This document shows positions 10,574-21,600 of a DNA stretch of 64,000 nucleotides, in pieces; position 1 is the first letter of the stretch, and every line of letters starts with the position of its first letter. This stretch comes from Aulostomus chinensis. Lineage: Eukaryota; Chordata; Actinopteri; Syngnathiformes; Aulostomidae. Under the pieces are notes generated by a model. That model was not told the DNA's origin. It did no database searches and was given only the letters and a program-made list of their open reading frames with translations. The position numbers and the translations under genes are program-made. Where the stretch lies: positions 20,672,457 through 20,736,456 of the forward strand of contig JBBMOA010000007.1 of the NCBI GenBank assembly GCA_037954235.1. Direction: 5' to 3'.

Positions 10574-13500
10574 GTGAGTGACTTCTGACGGACCAACACA
10601 CAAGCTGTAATAGTGCTCTAAAGACGGCTTCTCTCCTGTGTGTATTCTAAGCAGATATACGTGTGTGTCTAAATGTGTCTTATATGTTAAAACAGCATGT
10701 CCAAAGCATTTAGAAAATAACTCCTTTAAATAAAAAATACACAATACAACCTAGAGTATATTTTTAATTTTAATTTTTTTTTTTTTGCTTCATTATTTTG
10801 TCAAGCCTCAATTATTCAAACACTCAAAGAAGTGGTGATTCTTTCTTTTTAGGTGTACACACCGGAAAGGGGTGAGCTGCAACAAAGGAGCAGTCCATAT
10901 CAGTTCAGACCTGCCAATTACCAGACTGGAGTACTTACAGCACATGGTTAGACAACCTTTTATGCTTTCGTTTATTTAAAAAAAATATATTGTTAAAAAG
11001 GGGGGAAAGGAAAATTACATCGATTTATGTTCTCTTAAGATGAGAGTGCAAGTAAAGAGGAGCCGTCCTCTACGGTGGAGGAGATCGAAACGAAATGTTT
11101 TCACGAACAAAGCAGCGATGAAAACCAGCGAGAGCCGGATGACGGTGAGTTCCCGAGGTCAGCGGGGAGGACTTGACACTGTGAGAACTCTCGAGGCTGT
11201 TGTAGGGGGTGCGGGTCCTTCTCCTCCGATCAGATATTGAAATTAAATGTATTTTGTGTATTCAGGCGACGCGCCAGTCAGAGTTCTGCCAACACAAAGA
11301 GACATACAAAGTCTGGCAAAAGGTAAGAGATTATTATTATTATTATTAATAATAATAAATAATAAATATAATACAAATTATATAGTCATTATTTCTTAAA
11401 TTATTTTAATCCACAAAGCTCCAAACCACTTCAAGGGAATAACTCTTCAGCCTTTCAACAAAAACAAAGGCTGCTGTTTTTTTGTTGTTGTTTTTGGTTT
11501 TGGTTTCTTTGATTATTTGGGTTGTTTTTTTTTATTATTATTCTTGCAACTTTTCTTTCCAGTCCAGTCAGCAACCCCCTCAGTGGGTTCCTCAAGGCCC
11601 TGCCACAAAAACCCTTCCTATACCTGAATTTTGCTCGTGCAAGTTCACCTGACTGGACTTAAATTAAATTGAACCTTACATTCTTTTTTTTTGTCTTGAG
11701 TTAGATTAGGGATAGGTGTGCTGCAGGCCTAGGAAGACCTGCTCTGCATTTAGAGAGTAAATGATGCTGATGTCCTCATCACTGTTATTGAAAATAGGAA
11801 ACAGTCCCGCAAGGAAGGGGCAGCTTGTGCTTTCTCACCTCACATGTTCTCTATCTGCTCTTTAGAGGAACTGCAGAAGCAACTGTTAGAGCAGGTTCAG
11901 CTGAGGAAAAAGCTGGAACGTGAATTTCAACATTTAAAAGGTAAGTTGCCCCCCCCCCCCCCCAGCAAAAAACTATATCTGCCCCACTACTTCATTTAGC
12001 TTTTTTTTTATCATTAACAGTTATTTTATAGACAGAGACTCAAAAGTTTTTGTGGCATGAGCCTTGATGGTGTTAGTGATTCAGGTCAAAGCCTCCTCAG
12101 TGGCGTCCATGTGCTCTCTCTCCCCTGCTAAAGGGCAGCCATCCTCCAAAAACTAAGTGGTTCAGGGACACGCTCTCCTGTGAGCAGGTGTTTTCGAAAC
12201 CCCTTTTAACTCCTGATTTGAGGGGATTATTATTTTAACCCTCTGCCCAATGGCACCCCATGCATCCTTTTAACATTTATTTTCTGAAAGGAAAAGAAAT
12301 GGAGTTGCACCCATTTTTGGAGCTGACTTGGATTTACAGAGACACCAGCACACTGAGGAAAGAGAATTTGCTTCAAATAAGCATGGATTTTGCTTTATGT
12401 GTTATTCAGAATTTCTTTTTTTAATCCGAGCTGGCAGAGTTGGAATTTAGGCTCTTTTGTAAACGTGGTAACGTATTTTAATATTTTACATGTTGGCTGA
12501 ATGTTTTACTCACTCAGAGGAAGCCTCATGTAGCTCAATAGCTGCAGGATTTCTGAAAAAACTCATTCTGAGTGAGTTTTGAACTCCTCGACAGCCAGTC
12601 GCCCAAAATCAACTCTTTACACCTGTTTCTCTGCAAGACTGTCACATTCTTGGAGACTGAAATCATGACTCAAAAACATAAAACTGTAGTCAGTGGCTCT
12701 AACAGTCACAAACAACATGTCTTTTAAAGTTGTTCGGACGGTGAAAAATGTTAGATATTTAGAGATGATTAAAAATAGTAACATTACTTCTGGAGATTTG
12801 GCTTTTTAGTGGTGATTTTGAGCATTCAGAGCAAAAAGAAATGCTGTGTAATATCTCAAATTAAATGTGTGATGTCTCACCTTTGTGAAACTAACTGATA
12901 TCTTATATCTCAGAACAGAAAAACGGTCAAGTCACTGAGTTCTAGACTGAGACACCTTTCAGGCGCTTTCGTGTTTTTATATTCTGGGTTCCTTTTGTCA
13001 CGCTACGTTAATGTACGTTCCCAGTGTTCTCATGGTCTCACAATACCCTGAATTTGCAAACACATTCTTTTACTGTACATTCAGCAGTACTGTTTGCATT
13101 TTTCTCGAAATAACACAAATGTGTCTGTCCAACGTTTATCACTTAATTCACTTCATACGAAATTCCAACGTTTGATCCGTAGATTGATTTCAGAACACAA
13201 ACGAGCTTCTTCTCCAAACATGCTTGTCATAAATCACTTAACTAATGACTTAACACACCTTGGCAAAGAATACAACATTTGTAAATGTGTATATTTTAAA
13301 TGGGTGAATTTTCAAAACAACAATGAGACTGAAAGTAGATGTTAGATACTTATTTCTATTAATTACTATTAAAAAGTCTCACTTTTAGTTTTGATAAATG
13401 CATTTTGCAACATTTACACACTGACTGAGTCTGTGGAGCCATGTGGGGACTTCGGACGAGCTTTGTCTTACCATTGGTTTTCTCCTTGAAAACAGCGCCC

Positions 13501-14476
13501 CCTACATGCTGAGAGACCTGCGGAACCGTCAATAAGAGCATCGTTATTATCAAACCCGAGGGCTTCACAAAGACCTCTTCCATCAAAACGAACCCCACTT
13601 ATCAGTCTAATATTCTTTTATTGATAATGTTTCACATTGATTCCCACACAGTTCCGACTCATATTTTAGCATCTCAAAGTGAAGGAATGGTTTTGGGTTT
13701 TTTTTTTTCACAGGCAGTTGTGTTGGAATGCTGTGAGTTCAGAATTAAAATGTAAACTTGTGTTCCTCAGATAACTTCCAAGATCAAATGAAGAGGGAAC
13801 TGTCCTACAGGGAGGAGATGGTTCAGCAGCTTCACATCGTCAGAGGTGAGAACAATAAAGTAATAAAGACGGGGGAGATCCACCACATGCGCTCAGCTCG
13901 GCCCTGATCCCCTTCTACTTGCCCACCTGACTGATAACAGCATTTGTCCCGTATCATTAACTATTTCTACCTATTAGAGTCACGGGAACGACATTTAAAA
14001 ACTGAAGTGTTTTTCTCCCGTCAATTTAAAAAAAAAACAAAAACAAAACCTCACCTGTCTAGTTTGGATATTTAGGTTTTTGATTATTATCGCTTCTGTT
14101 TTACGCCGCAAACAAATACATACCGAAGGTAACTGACGCAAAAATGAAGCGCAGTAACCGCGATGGCGTAGACGCACCTCCCAAGACGACCTGTCAAACA
14201 TCGACCCCGAACTCGTTTCTTCCCCAGCGTTCTTGGCCTTCACTCGGTTGATCCCTCCAAGCTGAAAGCAGCGTCTTGCACAGATGCAGCCGAGTGCTCA
14301 GCCCGCTGTGTGTAATTATCCACTTATTTGCGCATGCACGCTCGAGCACTATTGATTGTTTTATGTCCTTCTTCATAGAAGCTCACGACGCTTTACACCA
14401 TTTTTCGTGCAAGATGTTAACTCCCCGCCACTGCACTGGCTCCTGCTCCTTCAAATCTCCTCTGCTGCCACCCTGA
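8861..14476 (+). CDS. skor1: SKI family transcriptional corepressor 1 (SKOR1/CORL1), 7 coding exons
   Basis: Nuclear corepressor of the SKI/SNO/DACH family. Known members bind LBX1 and SMAD proteins and act in dorsal spinal cord and hindbrain neurons. Coding exons: 8861-10573, 10853-10946, 11040-11144, 11266-11322, 11866-11940, 13771-13845 and 14379-14476. Every junction is GT-AG and in frame, giving 738 aa; human SKOR1 is longer (about 965 aa). The start is the ATG at 8861 (aacATGG context, MDPLPAGRD); the open frame reaches further upstream only from a GTG. Residues about 35-125 form the DHD/Ski-Sno fold, about 130-230 the Cys/His-rich SAND-like domain, and about 657-712 a coiled coil. The C-terminus reads CKMLTPRHCTG. 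A coiled-coil segment expected before AHDALHHF is missing (see findings). Teleosts often have skor1a and skor1b; which copy this is cannot be decided here. Confidence 0.93.
11866..14476 (+). CDS. skor1: SKOR1 C-terminal coiled-coil exons (three exons)
   Basis: Exon 11866-11940 encodes EELQKQLLEQVQLRKKLERE. Exon 13771-13845 encodes DNFQDQMKRELSYREEMVQQ and on to HIVR. Exon 14379-14476 encodes AHDALHHFSCKMLTPRHCTG and ends SPLLPP with TGA at 14474-14476. All internal junctions are phase 1. The heptad pattern with Leu/Met/Val spacing supports the oligomerising coiled coil known in the family. The acceptor at 14379 is preceded by a good polypyrimidine tract (tgtccttcttcatag). Confidence 0.88.
11941..13770 (+). 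other. Large SKOR1 intron, no other feature
   Basis: A 1.83-kb intron bounded by gtaagt and ctcag. It begins with a C-homopolymer (about 11950-11963). I see no exon or recognisable transposon. The gcgccccctacatg sequence at 13494-13507 weakly resembles a CTCF core on the minus strand. Confidence 0.6.
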
Positions 14477-15540
14477 ATGCGGACACACCCGCAGCTTCTG
14501 TCCAGCCTCCACTCACCCAGTTCACTCCTGTAATTAATTGTAATATTAAAAAAAAAAAAGTGTATCAATACTCTGCATTTATGTAACCATCTTGCATACG
14601 GTGAGATTTATTTAACTAAAATAATGAATGATATTTATTATTTGTGGCAAAGTGCAATGACAATGTCCTGTAATAGTTATAGAAGTTGTTATTTCGGTTT
14701 TCTGTTGTTCATGGCTCCCGATCCTCTCAGTACGCGTGTTCTTCTTTCGGTAGCTGATTTAACTTTTGGGATATTATGCACTTTAAACGAGTGATGGAAT
14801 TAACTACAAAGACTGTGCATCGGAGAATTTCTAATTATTTGTAGACCGGAGTTGGGCGAAATTAGGGGTCTGCCATCTTGTATTGTGCATATTCTATTAA
14901 GTATATTTGCTCATCTCATATTTGTTTTCATCTGTCATGAATAAATCCTTTTATCAAAAGAAGTGTGGATTATTGTCCTTAATGTGCCTTTTCCAGACGG
15001 TTCTAATTCGAAACATTTATCAATCATCATAACCTACACAAGTAATCACGTTTAACTTGTGAGAAGTGACAGTTTTGTCTCTCTCCTTAAATGTAGCTCA
15101 AAATCAGTGGATTAATTACAATAACCTGCAGGTAATTTCCACTGCTGATAAATAAGGTTTGAGGTTTTTTTTGTTTTGTTTTTTGAACAATCACATAATT
15201 GTATAACAGATATTGTTAAATGTAATTGATCCCGATGTGGCTTTTTTTTAAATTTGGCGGTAAAGGGCAGACTTACAAATTTTCACCTTGATAGTCCTCA
15301 AAGCAAAATAATAGAAGCGGCAAAACATCATAAACTGGGCCGAGCTGCCATGCTTCAGAGACATGGACGTCATCGTGATTTGATCGTATAAAGGCGTATG
15401 TACTTTTTAGATCAAATAACAGTGAAAATGAAGACACGAAATTTGATAGGATTACCTTCTGTCTTACCTTAGTGAGAACCAACCTAAACTCTTCCATGAA
15501 ATGAATCGACGTGGCCACTGACCGTTGACCTGCCGTGTGT
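14477..15540. other. SKOR1 3' UTR and SKOR1-PIAS1 intergenic spacer
   Basis: The 3' UTR probably runs from 14477 to shortly after the AATAAA at 14940. The remaining roughly 600 bases lead to the PIAS1 promoter. No plus-strand coding signal was found. A minus-strand open frame at 15273-15650 is discussed under findings. Confidence 0.6.
14940..14945 (+). terminator. Candidate SKOR1 polyadenylation signal
   Basis: Canonical AATAAA located 464 bases past the SKOR1 stop codon and 700 bases before PIAS1. A GT-rich stretch (agtgtggattattgt) follows at about 14963. It is the best placed signal for the end of SKOR1. Confidence 0.6.
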
Positions 15541-15667
15541 AGTGTTTTTTTTTTACGTGACAGCTGCGCCCCCTGCTGTGTGACGTGAGGAAGTGGCAAA
15601 ATTTCGAACTGCCTCTGTCCCCGGAGGATGGCTTTTGCGCCTGCGCACACAATGTAACAAGATGGCG
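15540..15667 (+). promoter_or_regulatory. PIAS1 core promoter: CTCF-, CRE/ETS-, NRF1- and YY1-like sites
   Basis: No TATA box is evident. From 5' to 3': a CTCF-like core on the minus strand (15564-15580, reads CACAGCAGGGGGCGCAG), tgacgtgaggaagtgg (CRE-like plus GGAAGT ETS-type, 15582-15597), an NRF1-like tgcgcctgcgcac (15636-15648), and caagatggcgg (15658-15667) over the start codon, which matches the YY1 AAnATGGCGG motif. This combination is typical of a TATA-less housekeeping promoter with a YY1 initiator. Binding itself is inferred. Confidence 0.6.
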
Positions 15668-18600
15668 GAGAGTGAGAAACTGAAGGTAAAGCGAGTCCCT
15701 ACATTAGTTTGACAATTAGACCTTTCTCACTGTCGGTTTTGATGTTTGGGTCATAGCAGCATTGTTACTTGACAGTAAAGCACCGATAAGTGTTGTTATT
15801 AAAGCATATAATCCCAAGATAGCAAAACAGCGGAGACTAGACAAACTGTTAGCCTGCTGGCTAGCTCGCTAGCATTAGCTTTGTTATTGTTGCCGACGGT
15901 CCGTTAGGCAGTTTCTACTGTGCGGCTTACCTGCCGATAAGGCCACATATCAGTTGAAAGCTGATATGAATAACACTTTTATGTCAGCGTTTTGAACACA
16001 CCGTCACAGTTGTTTGAGTCAACTGACATCAACACTGATAACCCGGGCGGACGGCAAAATCTTTTTTTAAATGGGCTCTGTCTATTCCCTGGAAGGCAAT
16101 CGCAATGTAGCTATTTCGCGTCTTATTTCTATTTGTATAAGTTGGCAATACATATATAGTCAAGTCAGCTTCAAGGTATCAGTTGCTGGCTGATAATGTA
16201 ACACAAATGTAGTTCAGTTTGGTTTGAGACACAACATCACAGCCAGTCTAGCGCTGGTAGCTAGCTAAATCTACGCTGTCTCCTTCCACCCTCCCGTTAT
16301 CCAGTTGTACTGTTGTAATGTACAGTAAACAGTGGAAATATAATTTAAAAGTGTTCTTTTTTTGAGTGCACCCTTACCTAACATATATCTGCACTGTTGT
16401 CATTTCTTTGCCATTGACTATCACTGTTATACAAATCACCATAACACGATATTAAAGACATCATAACGGTGATGTGAAGCACAATTTATACAATTCTAAA
16501 AAACAAAAAATTAAATAAAAATAACAACAACAAACCATTTGGCTCAAAGAGTTCTGCTGTTGATGATCCCTGCATCTTGACAATGAGTGTAAGCGCCATC
16601 AGAATGTGTGCAGCCACTAAAGATTCTCCTGTTGCAGCATTTAGTGCTAATTGGGCTCTTTAATTAACACACAGATGACCTTAGCTGATAACCACTGAGG
16701 TAATCACTTTGCAGTGATTATCAGCCAAGGTCATCTGGGCCGATTACAGACACATTCGAACTTAGTAAATGTTGCAGACTGCCTTTGATACTATAAAGTC
16801 TTTTCAGGGTGTGATAAAAAATGGCATGTAGGTCAGCATAGGTTTACCTACATGATATATGATAACATAATGACCATATCAGAAATGTTAGCCTTTGTGT
16901 TGAAAAGGTTCATTGCATGTGTCTCAAAGTCAAGGTGCTGATTAAGCTTTATGTTTACTAACTAACTGGTGTTCCCTTTTTTGACTGTTGCTGCTCAATT
17001 TCTTATTTTGTTGAGACACAGAACCCTGTGTCCATAGACTCAGCTATGTTGTAAGATGTTTCTGTTTTTTTCCTCTTGTTTTTTTGATAACTAACAGCAA
17101 AAGGCAAGGCTGTGACTTATTTGATATGCATCAGTTAATCTACCTATTTTATCATTTAACAAATTAACCTCTTTTTAAAAACGAGTGAATAATGCATCTC
17201 TTCATAGAGCCCACAGGAATGAATTCGTTTGACTCACGAGTCCAGCCAACAACAACCAGAGAATGGTTGGAAAATGATTGACACTATGACTCAATGATGA
17301 TGGGTTATTGATAAATATTAAGTGTAAATCAGTCAGCTGTTGGGTCTCCACGGCAAAATAAAAGCATACTATAGCATTATGTTGTAGAACAAGTCTAAAG
17401 CATTTGAATTATGACAGATGGTAATAATGATATTGTATCAAGAACTAAGTGTTGTCTCCATTTGTTTTATTACTTACAGCATATAGTTACCCTTTTTGTG
17501 GCCCAAGTTTTAAGTAGATTTGTTTGAAAGATCTGCTACTGGGTTGAACTATGTCTCAGGCTGACTCTTGCTGTATCTGAATCATGAATACACTCTTCAA
17601 CCAAGTGTTTGGATTAAGATACTGGTGCAGTGTTGAAAACACCATAAGAAATGCAAGTGTTCCTGCTCCAAACATGTTAAAAGGGAATAGTCACAGCTGT
17701 CAATAATATGCAAAATAATGAGGAATGTTCATGGTATAGAAATAATAATAACCCTTTTGAACCTTATGGCTGTACACTGTGCACGTATATGGGGCGACAT
17801 GACTGTTTTATTAGAAGACTTCCATTAACAATGAAAACAAGCTAAGCTGATCAGGCAAGAGGATCACATGAACTACATACAAATGTAGCATGATGTGTTA
17901 AAAATGATTGAAATCAATACTCCAGTGTACTAGAGGCAATCTGAGGCAGCAGTGCAGCATTATAAGTTTCTTTTCATGACAAACCTTAAGTTACAATGAT
18001 CTATGCCTGTTCATAATGTCTCTCCTGGCAGTGTAAACAGCAGGAGTATCCTGCAGCAGCCACTTTCAACACAAACAGAGATGTGAAAGTAGGTAACAAG
18101 ATCTGCTCTGTCAATGTGATGGACTGTGTACGTGCTTGGTGTATTTAAAGCATTAAGGTCAAAATGAGAAAAAAAAAACTTGATTCTTTATCTCTGTGTA
18201 TTTGTTCCAGAGTGTAATTTAAGTCTTCGTTTTTCACCAGCAAATGGTAATGAGCCTTCGAGTTTCGGAGCTCCAGGTGTTGTTGGGGTATGCAGGACGG
18301 AATAAGCACGGGCGCAAACACGAACTTCTGACCAAAGCTCTCCACCTACTAAAGGCTGGTTGTAGTCCTGAAGTGCAGATGAAGATTAAAGAGCTATACA
18401 GACGGCGCTTCCCAATCAAAATGGTTCCACCGGTGGACCTAGCCATGCCCGGTGTTCATTCTGCAACCAATCTGCCCACCGGCCTCGCACAGCTTGGATT
18501 TGACAGCCATGGTTCCCCGTCGCCTTTGTTGCCTGTTTCTTTACTTGGGCCTAAGCATGAGCTGAGTCTGCCTCACCTCCCGTCGGCCCTGCACCCTGTA

Positions 18601-21600
18601 CACCCTGATGTCAAGCTCCAGAGATTGCCATTCTACGACGTGTTAGATGAGCTCATTAAGCCCACCAGCCTGGGTGAGTCTGCCACCACCTGCTCAGCCA
18701 CTTTCTAGAAGTTCATTATGAGCTGACACAGATTTTGGCCTGTAGTGTTTGCTGCAGGTTTCCCCTCTGACTTCTCTGTTCCATTTGTGGTTCCTTTTTT
18801 TTTTTTTCCCAGCCTCAGACAATAGTCAACGGTTCCAGGAAGCATGTTATGCCTTTGCATTAACACCACAACAAGTTCAGCAGATCAGCAGCTCCATGTA
18901 AGTGAAAAAGCTCTCTGGTGTTTGTCTCTGTGTTCATGAAAGAATTTATGAAAACACAACAGTGTCCTGTAAAGGTCACAAACAAAGAGACTCAAACTTG
19001 ACAGTACACAAATGAGGAAGTAGGGTTTGTGACACCGTTAATAACCTTAGTTCAACTGCTCTGACCAGATTTACCTGACTTACTCTTTTTTTTTTCCAAT
19101 TCTTTAGGGACATCTCTGGGACCAAATGTGACTTTGCTGTTCAAGTCCAGTTGAGGTATATCCAACAACTTCTCTGCTGAACATATAAGCTTGCTTCATT
19201 AGGTTATCTGTGTTAAGTTTTGAGGCAAACAGAAATGGCCACATCTTCATCATACAACTGCGTACATAAGGTCAAAAACTTCAGCAAAAGCTTCAACTTT
19301 ACTCTTTTTTTTAGCTTTTAGCTTTTAATGATGATAAAGATAACAGTCAAGATTGAATTTTATTGTGGAACAAGGTATGTAAGCACACTTAAAGTTGCAT
19401 TCATATCTTTGACCATTATGAATAACTGAACGGACACACTTGACAAATCAAGGTGTTAAAAATTACAGCATTTGCAGAAAATATATGAAATGTGTCTTGG
19501 CATTAGTCTAGAATTTTTGTAGCTTACAGGCAAGTATGATGGGATCCATGACTTCTGGTCTTACATCAAACTATCAAGCTAAACAGGTAGACGTTGTTGG
19601 ACACTTGAATAAGATTATTCAAAAATATGATAAGTTCTCTGTAGGGATGAATGCCATCCATTAAGAAGTGCTCTCCTATATCATAGATGGAGATGGCTGC
19701 TCTTGACACAACTGCAATGGTAAAAAAATAAGCAAGCAAGCCAACCGTTTTTAAGAGTGGCAACTTAACAGAAACAATTGCTTTTGAGATTTGTCACTCG
19801 TCATTTGAGTCTCACCTTTGTAACCCTGGTTCCTCTTTCCAGATTTTGTTTATCGGAGACAAGCTGTCCCCAGGAGGATCATTTCCCTCCCAATCTGTGT
19901 GTGAAGGTTAATGGAAAACCCTGTAATCTCCCGGTGAGTCCCAAGTCATTAGACTTTGTTGTCATATTGTCATTATCACTCCACTGGGTACTTATAACCT
20001 AAGGCATTGATATCTGTTGATACCTGCAGGGTTATCTTCCTCCCACCAAAAATGGAGTTGAACCAAAAAGGCCCAGTCGCCCAATCAACATAACCTCTCT
20101 CGTTCGACTGTCCACCACAGTCCCCAACACAATTGTAGTATCGTGGACTTCAGAAATTGGGAGGGTGAGGAGATCCAGTACAGAATACCAGAGAAGCTTT
20201 ATGTTTCTCTCAAATATTTAGGAGGAAATGAGTCACTTCAGCATGACTTCTTGACTCACTGTTTTATCTTCTTTTGCCAGAGTTTTTCTATGGCTGTTTA
20301 TTTGGTAAGACAACAGTCGTCTGCAGTGTTATTGCAAAGACTACGGGCAAGAGGAATTAGGAACCCTGACCACTCAAGAGCTCTGAGTAAGTTTGCTTTG
20401 TGGTAAAAACTCAGGGGGGGGGTAAAAAGAATTGATTGGGATGGGAATTCTCATCTGTAACTATTCTGAATCACTTTATGAATCACTTATGTTAATAATC
20501 TCTGATACCTTGACATTAATACCAGTTCCTGAACAGTTTTTTTTCCCCTTGACCTAATTTTAAGAATTCCTGTCAACCAAAAGAAAAGGCTACACATTTT
20601 GATACAGATCTTTTTTGAGTAATATTTTCAGCTCTTTTTAAAATGTATTCATGTGTTATAAAACTAAGTGTAAAAATGAAAACCTTCAGATTAAATGACT
20701 GCTCTACCTCCTGAGCTGCTCTCACTTCAACAATAAATGTTAGGGCACAAAAGAACAAGACTGAAAAAGTACAATAAACCAGTAAAAACAAGGAGTAGGA
20801 AGTTATGAGCAAGTGTCTACTAATGCTGCACTGCATACAGAGGCGTCGCTCAACAGTTCTCCACATGTCCGCTCTCTCCAGTTACAGTCAAGCCCACTCT
20901 GAATTTTAATGTGTTGCTAAATGTTAATGTTAACTGCTAAGATCTAAGACATGGCACTGACCTCCTCAGTAATCTCCTAAGCAAGTAAAGTACTTAACAT
21001 ATGTTTTGCTACATCCCATAGCATAAGGAAAACTCACATTTGTTTGCTTTCTCCCAAAGAGTCTGAGCACACTAGAAGCCTTGGGAACATAATCTCTTAC
21101 TTAATCAGGAGCTGATTACGGTCTTAATTTTCTTTAGTCCTTTTTTGGACACTTGGAAAAGGCTGTTTGTTGACCTACTGAAGTTTTCTGTACCAAAGCA
21201 TCATTGATGAAAGATGTGGGACCTTTGAAACAACATATTTTACTCTTACAATAAACATCTACCATTTATGTATGAATCTTACAGTTGTGCTTGTCCTTCC
21301 CTACAGTCAAAGAGAAACTGACAGCTGACCCAGAGAGTGAGATCGCGACCACCAGTCTACGAGTGTCTCTCCTGTGTCCTGTAAGTAGTCCACTGTTCTT
21401 AGCTTATCACTATACCAGAAACACATTATTTCTCAGTTCAGATGTCATAGGACCTTTTTCCAAACCAACAGAATGCACAAAGCAAGAAAGAAGAGATTGG
21501 AAAGTGGTGCTCTGCTGTGGTTCTGCTCTATAGTTAGCTAATTATTGTCAGGGTGTTTCATCTTTAAAAATGTAACTTGCCTGAAGCTGTAGCAACCCTG

